The translations under genes were made by a program, and so were the position numbers. From Candidatus Rokuibacteriota bacterium (lineage in GTDB: Bacteria; Methylomirabilota; Methylomirabilia; Rokubacteriales; CSP1-6): a DNA stretch of 40,465 nucleotides. The stretch covers positions 1 through 40,465 of the forward strand of contig QHRX01000021.1 of assembly GCA_003221455.1 (NCBI GenBank), given 5' to 3'. This document shows, one piece after another, positions 35,830 to 40,465 of this stretch (its first letter is position 1; the number at the start of each line of letters is the position of its first letter). The notes beneath the pieces are model-generated. The model was not told the DNA's origin, made no database searches, and worked only from the letters and a program-made list of their open reading frames with translations.

Positions 35830-36684
35830 CTACCCGAGGCGGCGAGCTGTGCGGCGGTCCCGAGCGACGTCCTGATAGCGCGCACCCTCCTCGAAGGCCG
35901 TGCCGGTGTAGTGAACGAAGACGTCATCGAGGGTTGCGCCGCCGCCGAGGGTGACCTTGAGATCCGCCGGAGAACCGAGCGCGACCACGCGCCCACGATG
36001 CATGATCGCGACCACCTCGCAGAGCTGGTCGGCCTCCTCCATGTCGTGCGTGGTCATGAGAATCGTCGCCCCGAACTGGCGGCGTAGATCTCGGAGGTGC
36101 GTCCAGACGGTGTGCCGCGCGACCGGATCGAGCCCCACCGTCGGCTCGTCGAGGAAGAGGACGGCGGGCCGGTGGAGCATGGATTGCGCGATCTCTAGCC
36201 GCCTGATCATGCCGCCCGAGTAACGACGCACCAGGGTGTCGGCGGCGTCGGCCAGCCCCATGAAGTCGAGAGCCTCCTGGATCCGCCGAGCCCGCTCGGC
36301 CCGCCGGATGTCGTAGAGCTTGGCGAAGACCAACAGGTTCTCGTAACCCGTCAGCGAGCCGTCAGCGGAGAGCAGCTGGGGGATGTAGCCGATCCGCCAT
36401 CGCACCTCGACCGACTGCCGGGCCACGTCGAAGCCGAGCACGCGCGCCGAGCCGGAGGTCGGCGCGAGCAAGGTCGTCAGCATCTTGATGGTCGTGCTCT
36501 TGCCGGCCCCGTTGGGGCCGAGCAAGCCGAAGATCGCGCCGGCGGGGACCAAGAGATTCAGATCGTCGACGGCGGTCAACGGGCCGAAGCGCCGCATGAG
36601 TCGCACCGTTTCGACCGCCGGAGCCGCCGATCCCTCGGCGCCGGAACCGCAGCGGGCCGCCGCCTCACTCACGGCGGGGCGCAT
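35830..36684 (-). CDS. ABC transporter ATP-binding protein (DrrA-like)
   Basis: LLGPNGAGKSTTIKMLTTLLAPTSGSARVLGFDV...YSGGMIRRLEIAQSMLHRPAVLFLDEPTVGLDP. Confidence 0.92.
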   Translation of the reverse strand: MRPAVSEAAARCGSGAEGSAAPAVETVRLMRRFGPLTAVDDLNLLVPAGAIFGLLGPNGAGKSTTIKMLTTLLAPTSGSARVLGFDVARQSVEVRWRIGYIPQLLSADGSLTGYENLLVFAKLYDIRRAERARRIQEALDFMGLADAADTLVRRYSGGMIRRLEIAQSMLHRPAVLFLDEPTVGLDPVARHTVWTHLRDLRRQFGATILMTTHDMEEADQLCEVVAIMHRGRVVALGSPADLKVTLGGGATLDDVFVHYTGTAFEEGARYQDVARDRRTARRLG

Positions 36685-37001
36685 TCATGAACGCTCGCCT
36701 TTGTGCATCGTCGCTCCCGATCGTTGGGGTCGCTCGCTGGTCCGCGACCCAGGGGGTACGGCCTCCCGCATTCGGTGCGCGGGACTCGCGGGACCGCGAG
36801 TGCGAGGTCCGACGGAGGGCGGCGCGCGGCCTCGAACGTCGGGCCGACGCCGCGCGCGACCCTTCAGGTGGACAGAAGTCGTCCGTCGCCCCGCCGGGTC
36901 ATTCGCCGCGCGAGTCTGGAGCGCGCGCCTATAGTAAGGTGCCTCGAAGGGTCAGACCAAGCAAAGCGAGAGTTGACGCGGGGCCTCTTCCGGGTGCCGT
37001 C

Positions 37002-37014
37002 GGGGACTGTCCCC
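37002..37014. repeat. GGGGACTGTCCCC palindrome, REP-like
   Basis: Perfect GGGGAC-T-GTCCCC in noncoding DNA with flanking partial complementarity. Confidence 0.4.
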
Positions 37015-37355
37015 ATCGGGCCCCCCGGACGGAAGGGGCGGACGCGCCGCGCTGGTCCAGGCTCGCGGCAGTGCCCAGGCCTCGACGCCGGCGGCCGCGA
37101 TTCCGACCCCGACGACGGGCCGCTCCCGGCGGGGGATTGACCACGATCCCCGGGACGGGTCATCCGTAGTCTGGTAGGCTTGATCGCTTCCTTGGAGGGG
37201 TTTCATGTCCAGTGTGGTCCGGTTCGGCGAACTCCGGCTTGGATGCTCGGTGTATCCGCGTGGCCGTGCCCCGGGGCATGACGGCGCCGCCGGCCCGAAA
37301 GCGCCCCGCACCCAATCAGCGGCGGGCTCGTGACGCCTGACAGGATGGCGCGCGC

Positions 37356-37805
37356 GTGACCTCGGCCATCGTGTCGGCCCTTCATGTGCTCGCGCTGGGG
37401 ATCGGCCTGCCGAGCGTCTTCTTCCGCGGTCGGGCGCTGAAGGGCCCCCTCGACGCGGAGGGCCTGCGGAGGCTCTTCGCGGCCGACAACGCGTGGGGCG
37501 GCGCCGCGGTGCTGTGGATCGGCACGGGGCTCCTGCGCGCATTCGGCGGACTCGAGAAGGGCGCCCACTTCTACCTGCACTCCCGGCTCTTCTGGGCGAA
37601 GGTCGCTCTGTTCGCGACCATCCTCGCCCTGGAAGCCTGGCCGATGGTGACGTTCATCCGCTGGCGGATCCAACGGGGCCGCGGGCAGGCGCCCGACACG
37701 TCGTCGGCCGCCGCCATCTGGGTTCTGAACCACCTGGAGATGGGCCTCGTGGTCGTGATCGTCTTCGTGGCGAGCTTCATGGCACGAGGGTTCGGGCTCA
37801 GGTAG
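37356..37805 (+). CDS. DUF2214-like membrane protein
   Basis: LHVLALGIGLPSVFFRGRALKGPLDAEGLRRLFAADNAWGGAAVLWIGTGLLRAFGGLEKGAHFYLHSRLFWAKVALF. Confidence 0.8.
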   Translation: MTSAIVSALHVLALGIGLPSVFFRGRALKGPLDAEGLRRLFAADNAWGGAAVLWIGTGLLRAFGGLEKGAHFYLHSRLFWAKVALFATILALEAWPMVTFIRWRIQRGRGQAPDTSSAAAIWVLNHLEMGLVVVIVFVASFMARGFGLR

Positions 37806-38054
37806 GCGCGTCACGCTCGGTGGGCGGTCGGGCGCGCCGGGCTTCTTCGGTGGCGCGCCCCGTCGCAGGCGGCCGAGCCGGGTGTCGACGGACGACTGGC
37901 CCCGGCGGGGCCCTCGGGCGCGCCTTCCGGCCGTCCCCCGGGAGGGCCGAGACCGACGCCTCATTCGAGACCTTCCCGGCCTCGGGCGGCCCGGTCGCGG
38001 TCGAGTTAGACTGGGGCTACTCGAACCCGAGGAGGAGCGAGAGGGTAAACATCG

Positions 38055-38072
38055 CCCGGACTGAAGTCCGGG
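38055..38072 (-). mobile_element. IS200/IS605-type end hairpin (remnant)
   Basis: Minus strand: ctgaaagCCCCGGACTTCAGTCCGGGcgatgt, like the right end found downstream of tnpB. Confidence 0.5.
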
Positions 38073-38300
38073 GCTTTCAGAGAAAGGAGCCCGTGCTTGA
38101 GCCCGAGAGCCTGGCCTTGCGGTTCCAGGTTGACGGTTCGTCGGCCCGCCTGGCTGCGCGGTAGCCTCCCCGTCCAGCACCACCGTCGTTTCGACGGCTG
38201 TCTGAGCGGGCCCACGGCTTGGTTATCGCCAGGGCCGCTCGCGGAGCGCGTGTTCAGCTCCAACCGGGGACACTCTACCACGGAGATCGGCGTTCCTCCC

Positions 38301-38314
38301 CGCCCTGAAGGGCG
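38301..38314 (-). mobile_element. Second IS200/IS605-type end hairpin (remnant)
   Basis: Minus strand: ggaaaccTCGCCCTTCAGGGCGgggaggaac. Confidence 0.5.
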
Positions 38315-38338
38315 AGGTTTCCGCGCCGGGAGCGTTCT

Positions 38339-40324
<1,986 letters not shown>

Positions 40325-40465
40325 ATCGGGACGCGGGCTACACTTGACCCACCCAGGAGGGCCGCGCGACCTCGCGCCAGCGCGCTCGGATCTTCGCGAC
40401 CTGGGTGGTAGGCAGCGGGCCGGCGGCCTGCGTCGCCGCATTCGCTCGCCATCGACTCGGCTTGG

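Overview
GC-rich bacterial window. Everything here was read by eye from the sequence and the ORF track; no database search was run. The most notable region is about 3.0-20.4 kb. An intact tRNA-Asp(GUC) at 2984-3061 is followed by a 56-bp direct repeat of its 3' end at 19280-19335 (55/56 identical) and a more diverged copy at 20314-20365. This is the footprint of tRNA-targeted element insertion, apparently twice, with no integrase gene left inside. The 16-kb interval carries a compact cluster: a Cox11-like copper-chaperone fusion, an ECF sigma factor, a zinc-finger anti-sigma factor with a periplasmic CxxCH heme motif, a cupredoxin-like protein, a Tat-type metallophosphoesterase, a SoxA-like monoheme cytochrome c, a SoxY-SoxZ fusion, CcoN, a triheme CcoO-CcoP-like fusion, CcoS, three tiny membrane ORFs, CtaG, and a YeeE/YedE-type thiosulfate transporter. 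I propose that it is a mobile, sigma-controlled mini-Sox/cbb3 thiosulfate-respiration module in which the metallophosphoesterase may replace SoxB. Other content: tRNA-Val beside an integrase relic whose catalytic-Tyr codon position reads TAA; several IS relics (IS21-type end, IS5/IS1182-like, ISNCY-like, IS200/IS605-type end hairpins); an MreB homolog; a disrupted LLM flavin oxidoreductase; and a sugar/sugar-acid catabolic region (Rha/Rbs-type ABC importer, enolase-superfamily enzyme, cyclase-family hydrolase, YjhG/YagF-type dehydratase) plus a DrrAB-like ABC exporter.
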